The position numbers were made by a program, and so were the translations under genes. A DNA stretch of 15,989 nucleotides from Thiotrichales bacterium (GTDB lineage: Bacteria; Pseudomonadota; Gammaproteobacteria; Thiomicrospirales; Thiomicrospiraceae): assembly GCA_027036095.1 (NCBI GenBank), contig JALVTA010000225.1:1-15989 (forward strand). Reading direction: 5' to 3'. Numbering within the stretch: the first letter of the stretch is position 1; every line of letters begins with the position of its first letter. Shown one piece after another: positions 1 to 8,400 of this stretch. The notes beneath the pieces are model-generated. The model ran no database searches and was not told the DNA's origin. It was given only the letters and a program-made list of their open reading frames with translations.

Positions 1-1235
1 CCTTCGACCACCTGGTGGACACCGCCACCGACCTGCTGCGCCGCTACGGTTTCCAGCCCATCCGCCTGCCGGTGGTGGAGAAGGTGGAACTGTTCGTGCG
101 CTCCATCGGCGAGGTGACCGACATCGTCGAGAAGGAAATGTATGTCTTTGAAGACCGCAACGGCGATGTGCTCGCCCTGCGGCCGGAAGGCACCGCCGGC
201 TGTGTGCGTGCCGTGGTGGAGCACAACCTCACCCGCGGCCAGATTCAGAAACTGTTCTACGTGGGGCCCATGTTCCGGCGCGAGCGCCCGCAGAAAGGGC
301 GCTACCGCCAGTTCCACCAGCTGGGTGTGGAGGTGTTCGGCGTCGAGACGCCGGAGGCGGACGCGGAGCTGATCGCGCTGACCGCCCGCCTGTGGGAGGC
401 GCTGGGCATCAATGGCCTGCGGCTGGAGCTCAATTCTCTCGGCAGCACCGACAGCCGCCGCCGCTACCGCGAGGTGCTGGTGGCCTATTTCCGCGACCAT
501 TACGACCAGCTGGACGAGGACTCGAAGCGGCGGCTGGAGACCAATCCGCTGCGCATTCTCGACAGCAAGAACCCGGACATGCGTGATCTGATCGAGGCGG
601 CCCCCAAGCTGAGCGACTATCTGGACGAGGCGGATCGGGCCCATTTTGAACAGGTGCGTGCCTATCTGGATGATCTGGGCATCGAGTATGTGGTCAATCC
701 CACCCTGGTGCGCGGGCTCGACTACTACAACCGCACCGTCTTCGAGTGGATCACCACCGACCTGGGGGCGCAGGGCACCGTGTGCGCCGGTGGTCGCTAT
801 GACGGACTGGTGGCGCAGATCGGCGGCAAGCCCACGCCGGCGGTGGGCTTTGCCATGGGTATCGAGCGTCTGATGGCGCTGCTGCTGGAGCGCAACCTGC
901 TGCCGTATCGCAGCGTGGCGGATGTCTATGTGGTCGCCGTAGGCGAAGGGGCCCAGCGGCCGGCCATGGTGCTGGCCGAGCAGCTGCGCGAGGCCCTGCC
1001 CACGCTCAAGGTGCAGCTCAACGCCGGCGGCGGCAGCTTCAAGAGCCAGTTCAAGAAGGCGGACAAATCCGGCGCGGCCTATGCGCTGGTGCTGGGTGAG
1101 GACGAGGTGGCCGCGCGGCAGGTGGGCGTCAAGCCGCTGCGCGGTCAGGGCGAGCAGGAAATGGTCGGCTGGGACGAGCTGGCCGATCACCTGCAGGGCC
1201 TGTTCTGTTGTATCTGTAAGGAGTTGAATTCATGA
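1..1235 (+). CDS. hisS: Histidyl-tRNA synthetase, 5'-truncated by window edge
   Basis: Charges tRNA-His with histidine in the cytoplasm (class II aminoacyl-tRNA synthetase, dimer). The reading frame is open from base 3, and by comparison with the family about 20 N-terminal residues lie outside the window, so the GTG at 15 is not the start. Motif 2 is visible (GPMFRRERPQKGR, about 264-302), as are the histidine-specific RGLDYYN loop at 711-731 and motif 3 (GFAMGIERL, about 846-872). The C-terminal anticodon-binding domain follows from about 915. The last residues (GLFCCICKELNS) form a slightly long, cysteine-rich tail that also encodes the ribosome site AAGGAG (1218-1223) of the next gene. The stop overlaps the yfgM start as ATGA. 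It heads the conserved hisS-yfgM-bamB-der order of Gammaproteobacteria. Family assignment is certain. Confidence 0.97.
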   Translation, partial: FDHLVDTATDLLRRYGFQPIRLPVVEKVELFVRSIGEVTDIVEKEMYVFEDRNGDVLALRPEGTAGCVRAVVEHNLTRGQIQKLFYVGPMFRRERPQKGRYRQFHQLGVEVFGVETPEADAELIALTARLWEALGINGLRLELNSLGSTDSRRRYREVLVAYFRDHYDQLDEDSKRRLETNPLRILDSKNPDMRDLIEAAPKLSDYLDEADRAHFEQVRAYLDDLGIEYVVNPTLVRGLDYYNRTVFEWITTDLGAQGTVCAGGRYDGLVAQIGGKPTPAVGFAMGIERLMALLLERNLLPYRSVADVYVVAVGEGAQRPAMVLAEQLREALPTLKVQLNAGGGSFKSQFKKADKSGAAYALVLGEDEVAARQVGVKPLRGQGEQEMVGWDELADHLQGLFCCICKELNS

Positions 1236-1888
1236 GCCGCTACGAAACCGACGAGGAACAGTGGGAAGCCATCAAGCAGTGGTGGAAGGAGAACGGCAAG
1301 TCCATCGTGCTGACGGTGGTCATCACGCTGGCGGCGGTATCCGGCTGGAAATGGTGGCAGACCCAGCAGCTCAACAAGGCGCTGCACGCCTCCGGCACCT
1401 TCGAGCTGCTGCAGCTCAAGGCCCAGAGCGGCCAGTTCGAGGAGGTGGCCCGCGAGGCCGAACGCCTCAAGACCGAGCAGCCGGACAGCCCCTATGCCAG
1501 CGGTGCGGCCCTGCTGCTGGGCAAGTATTTCGCCGAACGCAAGCATGATGCCGCCAAGGCGGCGGAACAGTTCAACTGGGTGGTCGAGCACGCCCCCGAG
1601 GCGGCCATGAAGGATGTGGCCCACCTGCGTCTGGCCCGGCTGTATGCCGATCAGAAGCAGTTCGACAAGGCGGCCGCCGCGCTGAGCAAGGTGGCGCAGG
1701 CGCACCTGCCCAAGAGCGAACAGGCGCTGTATCAGTATGTGGCCGGTGAGGTGGCGCTGCTGAAAGGGGATCGTGCGGCGGCCAGAGCGGCCTTTGCGAA
1801 GGTGCTCGAGCTGACCGACGCGCAGGACCTGAAACAGCTGGCGCAGCTGCAGCTGGATGATCTGGCCGATGTGGCCCGGGGTGGCTGA
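1232..1888 (+). CDS. yfgM: YfgM family ancillary SecYEG/periplasmic chaperone-network protein
   Basis: A 218-residue inner-membrane protein with a short acidic cytoplasmic N-terminus rich in Trp (residues 1-23), one transmembrane helix at about 24-39, and a periplasmic region of TPR-like helical repeats (about 50-215). In E. coli the family member associates with SecYEG and PpiD and links translocation to periplasmic chaperones; that role is inferred here by homology and gene position between hisS and bamB. The ATG overlaps the hisS stop by 3 bases and has AAGGAG at 1218-1223, spaced 8 bases. The stop at 1886-1888 is 4 bases before bamB. The length is close to that of family members. The annotation is confident at family level; direct function is known only from E. 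coli. Confidence 0.9.
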   Translation: MSRYETDEEQWEAIKQWWKENGKSIVLTVVITLAAVSGWKWWQTQQLNKALHASGTFELLQLKAQSGQFEEVAREAERLKTEQPDSPYASGAALLLGKYFAERKHDAAKAAEQFNWVVEHAPEAAMKDVAHLRLARLYADQKQFDKAAAALSKVAQAHLPKSEQALYQYVAGEVALLKGDRAAARAAFAKVLELTDAQDLKQLAQLQLDDLADVARGG

Positions 1889-1892
1889 TCCG

Positions 1893-3128
1893 ATGCGTTT
1901 TCTGCTGATCACTTCACTGCTTGCACTGCTGACCGGCTGCGGCCACATCACCACCGATGACGGCGAGACGCTTGACTGGACGCCGGTGGTGGACCGGTCC
2001 GGGCAGAAGGTGGTGGAAGGCGAACATGACCGGAACGGTCTGCCGGGGATCGGTGCCCACAACCCCGTAGCCGCACGGCTGGTGTGGACCCTCTACTACA
2101 AGCCGCTCAATGGGGCTGACACACGGGGTCTGCAGTGGACCGAGGACGGTCAGCGCCTCTATCTGGCCATGCCCAACGGCATGGTCACCGCTTTCTATCG
2201 CACCGAGCAGCCCACCTGGGCCAGTCAGGTGGCGTGGCAGACGCTGCTGTCCAGCCCGGTTCTGGCCGGGCCGGTCAGGCACGGTGATCTGCTCTACGTG
2301 GGCACCGCAGACGGCCAGCTGGTGGCGCTCAACGCCCGCACGGGCGAGGTGGTGTGGAACCGTCAGCTGAGCAGCTCCATTGATGCGGCGCTGGTTCCGG
2401 CAGGTGACCGGCTGATCGTGCGCACGCTGGACAGCAAGGTGTATGCGGTGCGGCTCGCCGACGGCGGGACGCTGTGGAAGACGGATCACGAAGCGCCCGC
2501 GCTGGCGCTGCAGGGCGAGTCCGCACCGGTGGTCAGCGAGGGCAAGGTGATCGTCGGCTGGGAGAACGGGCTGATCGAGGCGCTGGACCTGAACAATGGC
2601 GAGCCGCTGTGGCAGCGCCGTCTGGCCACGCCGTCCGGGCGTACCGATCTGGAGCGCATGGTAGACGTGCAGGCACAGCCGCTGCTGGTCAACGGACGCC
2701 TGTATGCGGTGGCCTTCAACGGCCGGCTGGCGGCCATGGATCCGGACACCGGCGCGCTGGTGTGGGTCAAGGACTTCTCCAGCTACCGGGACATGGTGGC
2801 GCTGGATGATCGGCTGGTGGCCCTGGACGATGAGGGCGACCTGTTCGCCTTCGACCTGATCACCGGCACGCGCATCTGGGAACAGAAGGCGCTGCGCCAC
2901 CGCCAGCTGACCGATCTGCGCCTGTGGTCACTTGCCAGGAAGGTGGTGACTGGCGACCGGGCCGGGCTGATTCACTTCATCGAGCCGCTCAACGGCGCCC
3001 TGTGGGGCCGTCTGCGCCATCACAGCCACCCGATCGCCGATCTGATGATGCTTTCCGACCACCAGATGGTGGTGGTGGACAACGAAGGCTATCTGTCACT
3101 CTACGAGGTCAGACTGGCAGATGAGTGA
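1893..3128 (+). CDS. bamB: Outer membrane protein assembly lipoprotein BamB
   Basis: A 411-residue lipoprotein subunit of the BAM complex, which inserts beta-barrel proteins into the outer membrane. The start chosen is the ATG at 1893 because it gives a short lipoprotein signal (MRFLLITSLLALLTGC) with the lipobox LTGC and acylated Cys16; an in-frame ATG at 1857 would lie inside yfgM and spoil the signal. Gly follows the Cys, so no Asp+2 inner-membrane retention is seen. The rest is a PQQ-type beta-propeller with repeated blade motifs such as GEVVWNRQL, GTLWKTD, GEPLWQRRL and GALVWVKDF. The segment DLERMVDVQAQPLLVNGRLY is a good match to the BamB hallmark region. The 3' end overlaps der by 8 bases. 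It is slightly longer than E. coli BamB (392 residues). Confidence 0.95.
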   Translation: MRFLLITSLLALLTGCGHITTDDGETLDWTPVVDRSGQKVVEGEHDRNGLPGIGAHNPVAARLVWTLYYKPLNGADTRGLQWTEDGQRLYLAMPNGMVTAFYRTEQPTWASQVAWQTLLSSPVLAGPVRHGDLLYVGTADGQLVALNARTGEVVWNRQLSSSIDAALVPAGDRLIVRTLDSKVYAVRLADGGTLWKTDHEAPALALQGESAPVVSEGKVIVGWENGLIEALDLNNGEPLWQRRLATPSGRTDLERMVDVQAQPLLVNGRLYAVAFNGRLAAMDPDTGALVWVKDFSSYRDMVALDDRLVALDDEGDLFAFDLITGTRIWEQKALRHRQLTDLRLWSLARKVVTGDRAGLIHFIEPLNGALWGRLRHHSHPIADLMMLSDHQMVVVDNEGYLSLYEVRLADE

Positions 3129-4674
3129 TACCACACGCATGCAGGACGAGGCGCTCCGCCGCGCACTGGAAGGGGCCCAGCCGGAACCGCCCGCAGTGCC
3201 GGAGCCTGCAGCACAGCCGGTTCCCCGGCGCCGGCGCAAGCCGGTGGTGGCGCTGGTGGGCCGGCCCAACGTGGGCAAGTCCACCCTGTTCAACCGCCTG
3301 ACCAAGAGCCGGGATGCCATCGTGGCCGACTATCCGGGGCTGACCCGCGACCGCCAGTATGGCACCGGCAAGGTGGGGCGTCACCCTTACATCGTGGTGG
3401 ATACCGGTGGCCTCAGCGGCGAGGAGCAGGGCGTGGACCCGCTGATGGAACAGCAGGTGCGCGCCGCGCTGGAGGAGGCGGATGCCATTCTCTTTCTGGT
3501 GGACGCGCAGGCGGGCCTGACTCCGGCGGACGAGCAGATCGCCGACATGCTGCGCCGCCACTACGGCGACAAGCCGCTCCATGTGCTGGTCAACAAGGCG
3601 GAAGGGCGCGATGCGGACAGCGTGCGCGCCGAGTTCTTCGGGCTGGGGCTGGGCGAGCCGCTGGTCATCTCCGCCGAGCATGGCGACCATGTGCGCGAGA
3701 CCATCGACCATGTTCTGGAGATCGTCGAGCCGCGCCTGCCGGAGGAAGACCAGCCGCTGCCGGACGAGCAGGGCGGCATCCGCGTGGCGGTCATCGGTCG
3801 GCCCAATGTAGGCAAGTCCACCCTCATCAACCGCATGATCGGCGAGGAGAGGGTGGTGGCCTATGACATGCCGGGCACCACCCGCGACAGCATCCGCGTG
3901 CCCTTCGAGCGGGACGGGCAGCGTTACACGCTGATCGACACCGCCGGCGTTCGACGGCGCAAGAAGGTGTCCGACCGCATCGAGAAGTTCAGTGTCATCA
4001 AGGCCATCGAGGCCATGGATCAGGCTCATGTGGTGGTGCTGGTCATCGACGGCTCCGAGGGCATCACCGACCAGGACCAGACGCTGCTGGGCCATGCGCT
4101 GGAATCCGGTCGCGGGCTGATCATCGCCATCAACAAATGGGATGGTCTTGATCCTGACCAGCGCCGTCAGGTGAAGGCGGATCTGGACATCAAGCTGCAG
4201 TTTGCCGAGTTCGCCCCGCGTCATTTCATTTCCGCCCTGCACGGCACCGGCGTGGGCAACCTGTTCGACACCATCCGCAAGGTGTACGAGGCGGCCACCC
4301 GGCGGGTGTCCACCAGCCAGCTCAACCGGGTGCTGGAGCAGGCACTGCTGGAGCACCAGCCGCCGCTGGTCAGCGGCCGGCGCATCAAGATGCGCTACGC
4401 CCATCTGGGTGCCCTCAACCCGCCGACGGTGGTGATCCACGGCAACATGGTGGACCGGGTGCCCCAGCACTACACCCGCTATCTGACCAACGTCTTCCGC
4501 AAGGCGTTCGGCTGGCAGGGCACGCCGGTGAAGATCGAATACCGCGTGACGGAGAACCCCTACGAGGGTCGGCGCAGTAAGATGAGCCGCCGCCAGATCG
4601 AGCGCAAGCGCAAGCTGATGGCCTTTGTCAAACAGAAGAAAAAGGCCCTGCAGCGCAAGAAACGCGGCAGATGA
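3121..4674 (+). CDS. der: Ribosome-associated double GTPase Der (EngA)
   Basis: An essential GTPase of 50S ribosomal subunit maturation. There are two tandem G domains: the P-loop GRPNVGKST occurs at residues 47-55 and again at 226-234. G3 is DTGG in the first domain and DTAG in the second; G4 is NKAE (first, atypical for NKxD but seen in the family) and NKWD (second). A KH-like domain follows (about 400-480), then a very basic tail rich in Lys/Arg. At 517 residues it is longer than E. coli Der (490): about 40 residues (Pro/Ala/Glu-rich, ending in an RRRRK cluster) precede the first G domain. The ATG at 3121 overlaps bamB by 8 bases and has GAGG at 3105-3108. A GTG at 3243 would remove the extension but has no ribosome site, so the long form is preferred with some doubt. 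Confidence 0.96.
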   Translation: MSDTTRMQDEALRRALEGAQPEPPAVPEPAAQPVPRRRRKPVVALVGRPNVGKSTLFNRLTKSRDAIVADYPGLTRDRQYGTGKVGRHPYIVVDTGGLSGEEQGVDPLMEQQVRAALEEADAILFLVDAQAGLTPADEQIADMLRRHYGDKPLHVLVNKAEGRDADSVRAEFFGLGLGEPLVISAEHGDHVRETIDHVLEIVEPRLPEEDQPLPDEQGGIRVAVIGRPNVGKSTLINRMIGEERVVAYDMPGTTRDSIRVPFERDGQRYTLIDTAGVRRRKKVSDRIEKFSVIKAIEAMDQAHVVVLVIDGSEGITDQDQTLLGHALESGRGLIIAINKWDGLDPDQRRQVKADLDIKLQFAEFAPRHFISALHGTGVGNLFDTIRKVYEAATRRVSTSQLNRVLEQALLEHQPPLVSGRRIKMRYAHLGALNPPTVVIHGNMVDRVPQHYTRYLTNVFRKAFGWQGTPVKIEYRVTENPYEGRRSKMSRRQIERKRKLMAFVKQKKKALQRKKRGR

Positions 4675-4722
4675 CGGGGTCTCCCCCATTTTTGCCGGGT
4701 CGCGTTCCGGCGCGGAAGGCAA
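4673..4722 (+). repeat. Dispersed 3'-flanking repeat, copy A
   Basis: This begins within the der stop codon. The first 26 bases (4673-4698, containing TCTCCCCCATTTTTGCCGG at 4680-4698) match 25 of 26 bases of the reverse complement of 13681-13706. The following about 25 bases diverge but keep hairpin potential: TTCCG/CGGAA around GCG (4705-4717), enclosed by TTGCC (4692-4696) and GGCAA (4718-4722). There is no T-run after the stem, so a simple rho-independent terminator is not evident. The identity is seen directly; the interpretation as a genome-wide intergenic repeat is inference. Confidence 0.7.
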
Positions 4723-4734
4723 CTTGGCCTGTTT

Positions 4735-4757
4735 CGGTATTACAATAGGTAATACCG
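4735..4757. promoter_or_regulatory. Palindromic operator of the toxin-antitoxin module
   Basis: A perfect inverted repeat, CGGTATTAC-AATAG-GTAATACCG, with 9-bp arms and a 5-base spacer lies 17 bases before the antitoxin ATG. A TACAAT hexamer (4741-4746) inside it could be a -10 element, although no good -35 is seen at the usual spacing (TTGGCC at 4724-4729 is too close). Position and symmetry fit a site bound by the dimeric ribbon-helix-helix antitoxin for autoregulation. Binding is inferred from family behaviour. Confidence 0.7.
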
Positions 4758-4774
4758 GGGCACAGGAGGGTGTA

Positions 4775-5059
4775 ATGGCTACTTTGACCGTCAAGGTGGA
4801 CGATCAGCTGCTGGAAAAACTGAACCAGACCGCCGCGGCGCTTCATCGCAGCCGTAGCGAAGTGGTGCGGGCGGCGCTTGAAGGGTTCATCAGCGCGCAG
4901 ATGCGCAGTATGCGAGAGCGTACACTCAGGCAGGCTGTGGAAGCCCTGCGCCAGGATCAGGACTACCGCCGCTTTGTCGAAGCCTGGAGCGCGCTTGAAG
5001 AACCGTTGGGGGAAGAAGCGCTGGAAGGATGGATTGCCCTTGAGCCGACGGATGGCTGA
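4775..5059 (+). CDS. Ribbon-helix-helix antitoxin of a type II toxin-antitoxin pair
   Basis: A 94-residue protein expected to bind DNA through a dimeric ribbon-helix-helix domain and to neutralise the toxin encoded next to it. Residues 2-8 (ATLTVKV) form the predicted DNA-contacting strand, followed by helix A (about 9-23) and helix B (about 27-41, SRSEVVRAALEGF), as in CopG/MetJ-type antitoxins. The C-terminal half is acidic with several Trp (SALEEPLGEEALEGW), typical of a toxin-wrapping tail. The ATG at 4775 is chosen over longer in-frame starts because of the strong AGGAGG at 4764-4769 and because the upstream frame runs through der and the repeat. It overlaps the toxin gene by 8 bases. 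The palindrome just upstream suggests autoregulation. Confidence 0.88.
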   Translation: MATLTVKVDDQLLEKLNQTAAALHRSRSEVVRAALEGFISAQMRSMRERTLRQAVEALRQDQDYRRFVEAWSALEEPLGEEALEGWIALEPTDG

Positions 5060-5414
5060 GCTGGTGCGGATCGAACGGGGCGGGGTCTATCTGGCGGCGT
5101 TGAATCCGGCCAAAGGACGAGAGGTCGGCAAGCTTCGGCCTGTGGTGGTCGTTCAGTCTGACATGCTCAACCGGCTGGAACATGGCACGGTGATCGTGTT
5201 GCCGTTGACATCCCAGTGTAATCCGGCTGCTGCTGCATTACGGGTGTCGATAGCTCCGCGTGACCGCTTGCTCAAGGTGTCCGAAGTGCTCTGTGATCAG
5301 CCGCACGCCATTGACATGTCCCGGCTGCGGCCCACATTGATCACGCGCCTGACCCATGAAGAGCTCCGGCAGGTGGAGCAACGTATGCTGCTGGTGCTGG
5401 GCTTTTCCGACTGA
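5052..5414 (+). CDS. MazF/PemK-like endoribonuclease toxin
   Basis: A 120-residue protein of the MazF/PemK/CcdB fold, expected to cleave RNA when not bound by the adjacent antitoxin. Family hallmarks are the N-terminal RGGVYLAALNPAKGREVGKLRP segment read as G-x-V...L-x-P...G-x-E...K-x-RP, Arg29 in the KLRP motif, and Thr53 in LPLTSQ; these correspond to the catalytic Arg and Thr known from E. coli MazF. Length is normal (110-120). The start at 5052 overlaps the antitoxin by 8 bases; an open frame extends further upstream but lies entirely within the antitoxin. The gene appears intact. Codon use includes more TTG, TTA and GCT than the neighbours, a weak hint of horizontal acquisition. The exact cleavage specificity cannot be read from the sequence. 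Confidence 0.9.
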   Translation: MAELVRIERGGVYLAALNPAKGREVGKLRPVVVVQSDMLNRLEHGTVIVLPLTSQCNPAAAALRVSIAPRDRLLKVSEVLCDQPHAIDMSRLRPTLITRLTHEELRQVEQRMLLVLGFSD

Positions 5415-5430
5415 GTCGGGCCGTTTGGGG

Positions 5431-5436
5431 TAAAAT
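5431..5436 (+). promoter_or_regulatory. Candidate -10 box for the FAD/Fe-S oxidoreductase
   Basis: TAAAAT lies 35 bases before the ATG at 5472 in the short gap after the toxin gene. No convincing -35 hexamer is seen 16-18 bases upstream, so the promoter is tentative. A similar TAAAAT precedes the cytochrome gene ending at 11214. Confidence 0.3.
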
Positions 5437-5454
5437 TGCCGGCTTTTCATTGAC

Positions 5455-5470
5455 TTGGAGCGTTGGAGCG
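5455..5470 (+). repeat. Tandem 8-bp duplication containing the ribosome-binding site
   Basis: TTGGAGCG is repeated twice, head to tail, immediately before the ATG at 5472. Each unit holds a GGAG. The first GGAG (5457-5460) is 11 bases and the second (5465-5468) only 3 bases from the ATG. The second unit also begins with an in-frame TTG (5463). Which GGAG and which start codon are used is unclear. Confidence 0.75.
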
Positions 5471-5471
5471 C

Positions 5472-8400
5472 ATGACTGACCGCATCCGCGAAATCCCCTA
5501 CAACTACACCTCCTTTTCCGACCGGGAGATCGTCATCCGTTTTCTCGGTGAGGACGGCTGGCGCGTCATCGAGGCGCTGCGCGGCCAGCGGCGTACCGGG
5601 CGCTCGGCGCGCATGCTGTTCGAGGTGCTGGGGGACATGTGGGTGGTCACCCGCAATCCCTATCTGCAGGATGATCTGATCGAGAACGGGAAACGCCGCG
5701 CCCAGCTGATCGAGGCGCTGCGCCACCGCCTGCGCCAGGTGGAAAAACGCCTCAACGGCAACGAACAGGCGGCGGAGCTGCTGGAACGGGTGCGGAATGC
5801 GGTCACGGAATTCGAGGCCTGGTTCCCCGAACAGGCGGCGCTCCGGGAGAAGATTCTCAAGCGGCTGAAGAAGGTCACCCGCGCCGACAACGTAGATTTC
5901 TCCGGTCTGGCACGCATCAGCCATGCCACCGATGCCACCGACTGGCGCGTGGAACTGCCGCTGGTGGTCATCAGCCCGGATACCGAGGCGGAGATCGCCC
6001 CCATCGTGCAGGCGTGCATCGAGTTGGGCCTGACCATCATTCCCCGCGGGGGCGGCACCGGCTATACCGGCTCGGCCATTCCGCTGGTGCCCAACACCGC
6101 CGTCATCAACACCGAAAAGCTGGAGTACATCGGCCCGGTGGAGGAGATCCCGCTGCCGGGGCTGGAGGCGGTCAAGGTCAAGTCCGTCCATGTGGAGGCG
6201 GGTGTGGTCACCCGCCGCGTGTCCGAGGTGGCCGAGGCCCATGGGCTGGTGTTTGCGGTAGATCCCACCTCGCAGGATGCCTCCACCATCGGCGGCAACA
6301 TCGCCATGAACGCCGGCGGCAAGAAGGCGGTGCTGTGGGGCACTACGCTGGATAACCTCATCAGCTGGAAGATGGTCATGCCCGACGGCCGCTGGCTGGA
6401 GGTGACCCGTCTGGAACACAACCAAGGCAAGCTGCACGACCAGAAGACGGTGCGCTTTTCCGTGCAGTGGTTCAAGCCCGACGGTCTGAGCAAGGACGGC
6501 GAGCCCACCATCCTTGAGATGCCCGGATCCATGTTCCGCAAGCATGGCCTGGGCAAGGATGTCACCGACAAGTTCCTTGCCGGCTTGCCCGGGGCGCAGA
6601 AGGAGGGCTGCGACGGCATCATCACATCCGCCCGCTTCATTCTGCACCGCATGCCCGCCTACACGCGTACCTTCTGTCTGGAATTCTTCGGCCACGACCT
6701 GAGCCAGGCGGTGCCCGCCATCGAAGAGATCACCGCCTTCATGGAGAAGAAACGCGCCGAGGGTGTGGTGCTCTCCGGGCTGGAGCATCTGGATGAGCGC
6801 TACATCAAGGCGGTGAAATACAACACCAAGGCCGACCGGCGCGAGCTGCCCAAGATGATTCTCCTGGGAGACGTTTCCGGTGACAACGGTTTCGAGGTGG
6901 CCAAGACGGTGGAAGAGATCGTCGAGATGGCCCGCAAGCGCGATGCCGAGGGCTTCATCGCCATCGACGAGGCGGCGCGCAAGGCCTTCTGGGCCGACCG
7001 CGCCCGCACCGCGGCCATCTCTGCCCACACCAACGCCTTCAAGATCAACGAGGACGTGGTCATCCCCCTGTCACGCCTCAACGAATACAACAGCGGCATC
7101 GAGAAGATCAACATCGAGCTGTCGCTGGACAACAAGCTGGCCTGTGTGGAGGCCATGCTGGCCTATCTCCGCTCCGATGCACCGGAGCTCAAGGCGCGCG
7201 AGTGCATCGAGACCGGCGAAGGTGCAGTGGAGGACCTGGTGCACCACCGCGTGCAGGCGGCCATCGATCATCTGGAAGCGGTGCGTGCCCGCTGGCTGCT
7301 GTGGCGCAACAACTTCGACATGTCCGCCGCCGAACTGCTGGACAGACTGCCTGAGGAAGTGCGTAGCCGGGTGCGGGAAGGGGACACCCTCATGGACCTG
7401 CTGCTGCGTCGTGACCTGCTGGTCAAGTTCCGCACCGAGGTGACCCCCTTCCTGCGGGAGAACTTTCTCGGGTACGACTTCGAGCCGGTGCTGGACAGGC
7501 TGCGCCAGATCCATGCCGAATACAAGAGCGTGCGCCTGTTCGTGGCGCTGCACATGCATGCCGGCGACGGCAATGTGCACACCAACATTCCCGTCCACTC
7601 CGACAACTACGAGATGCTGCGCAAGGCGGACGAGGTGGTGGACCGGGTCATGGAACTGGCCCTGTCGCTGGATGGCGCTATCTCCGGCGAGCACGGCATC
7701 GGGCTGACCAAGATCAAGTATCTGGAGCCGGAGAAGGTCGAGAAGTTCGTCGAGTACAAGAACCAGATCGACCCGAACCATGTGTTCAACCGCGGCAAGC
7801 TGATGCCCGACTCCAGTCTGGATGTGGCCTACACCCCGTCACTGACGCTGGTGGAGCAGGAGGCGCTCATTCTGGAGGCCACCGATCTGGATGCCCTCAA
7901 CAACGAAATCCGCCACTGCCTGCGCTGCGGCAAGTGCAAACCGGTGTGCCAGACCCACATTCCCCGCGCCAACCTGCTCTATTCGCCGCGCAACAAGATT
8001 CTCGCCACCGGTTCGGTCATCGAAGCGTTCCTGTATGAGGAGCAGACTCGCCGCGGCGTGTCGCTGCACCATTTTGACGTGATGAACGACATCGCCGACC
8101 ACTGCACCGTATGCCACAAGTGCGCCAACCCCTGTCCGGTGGACATCGACTTCGGCGATGTCACCATCCACATGCGCAACATCCTTACCCGCATGGGCAA
8201 GAAGCGCACCAGCCTCATGACCAAGGCGGCGCTGTTCTACCTCAACGCCAAGTCGCCCAATGTGGTCAAGGCGCTGCGCACCACGCTCATCGGCTGGGGC
8301 GCGACCGCCCAGCGGCTGGGCAATCGCCTGTTCCGGGCACTGGGCCTGTTCAGGCCCCAGCTGACCGAGCTGCCGGAACGCACCGACAGACCGCAGCCGG

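Noticed and set aside
3109..4794. Long open frame (561 codons) on the minus strand antisense to der
   Set aside because: It is the complement of a clearly coding GC-rich gene with canonical Der motifs; the antisense translation is His/Gln/Val-rich with no recognisable domain and no ribosome site.
4878..5051. Upstream extension of the toxin reading frame
   Set aside because: It lies wholly within the antitoxin gene, lacks a ribosome site, and would add residues absent from MazF-type toxins.
5238..7028. Long minus-strand open frame (596 codons) across the toxin and the FAD gene start
   Set aside because: It runs through two well-supported plus-strand genes and their intergenic gap; composition is that of a GC-rich shadow frame.
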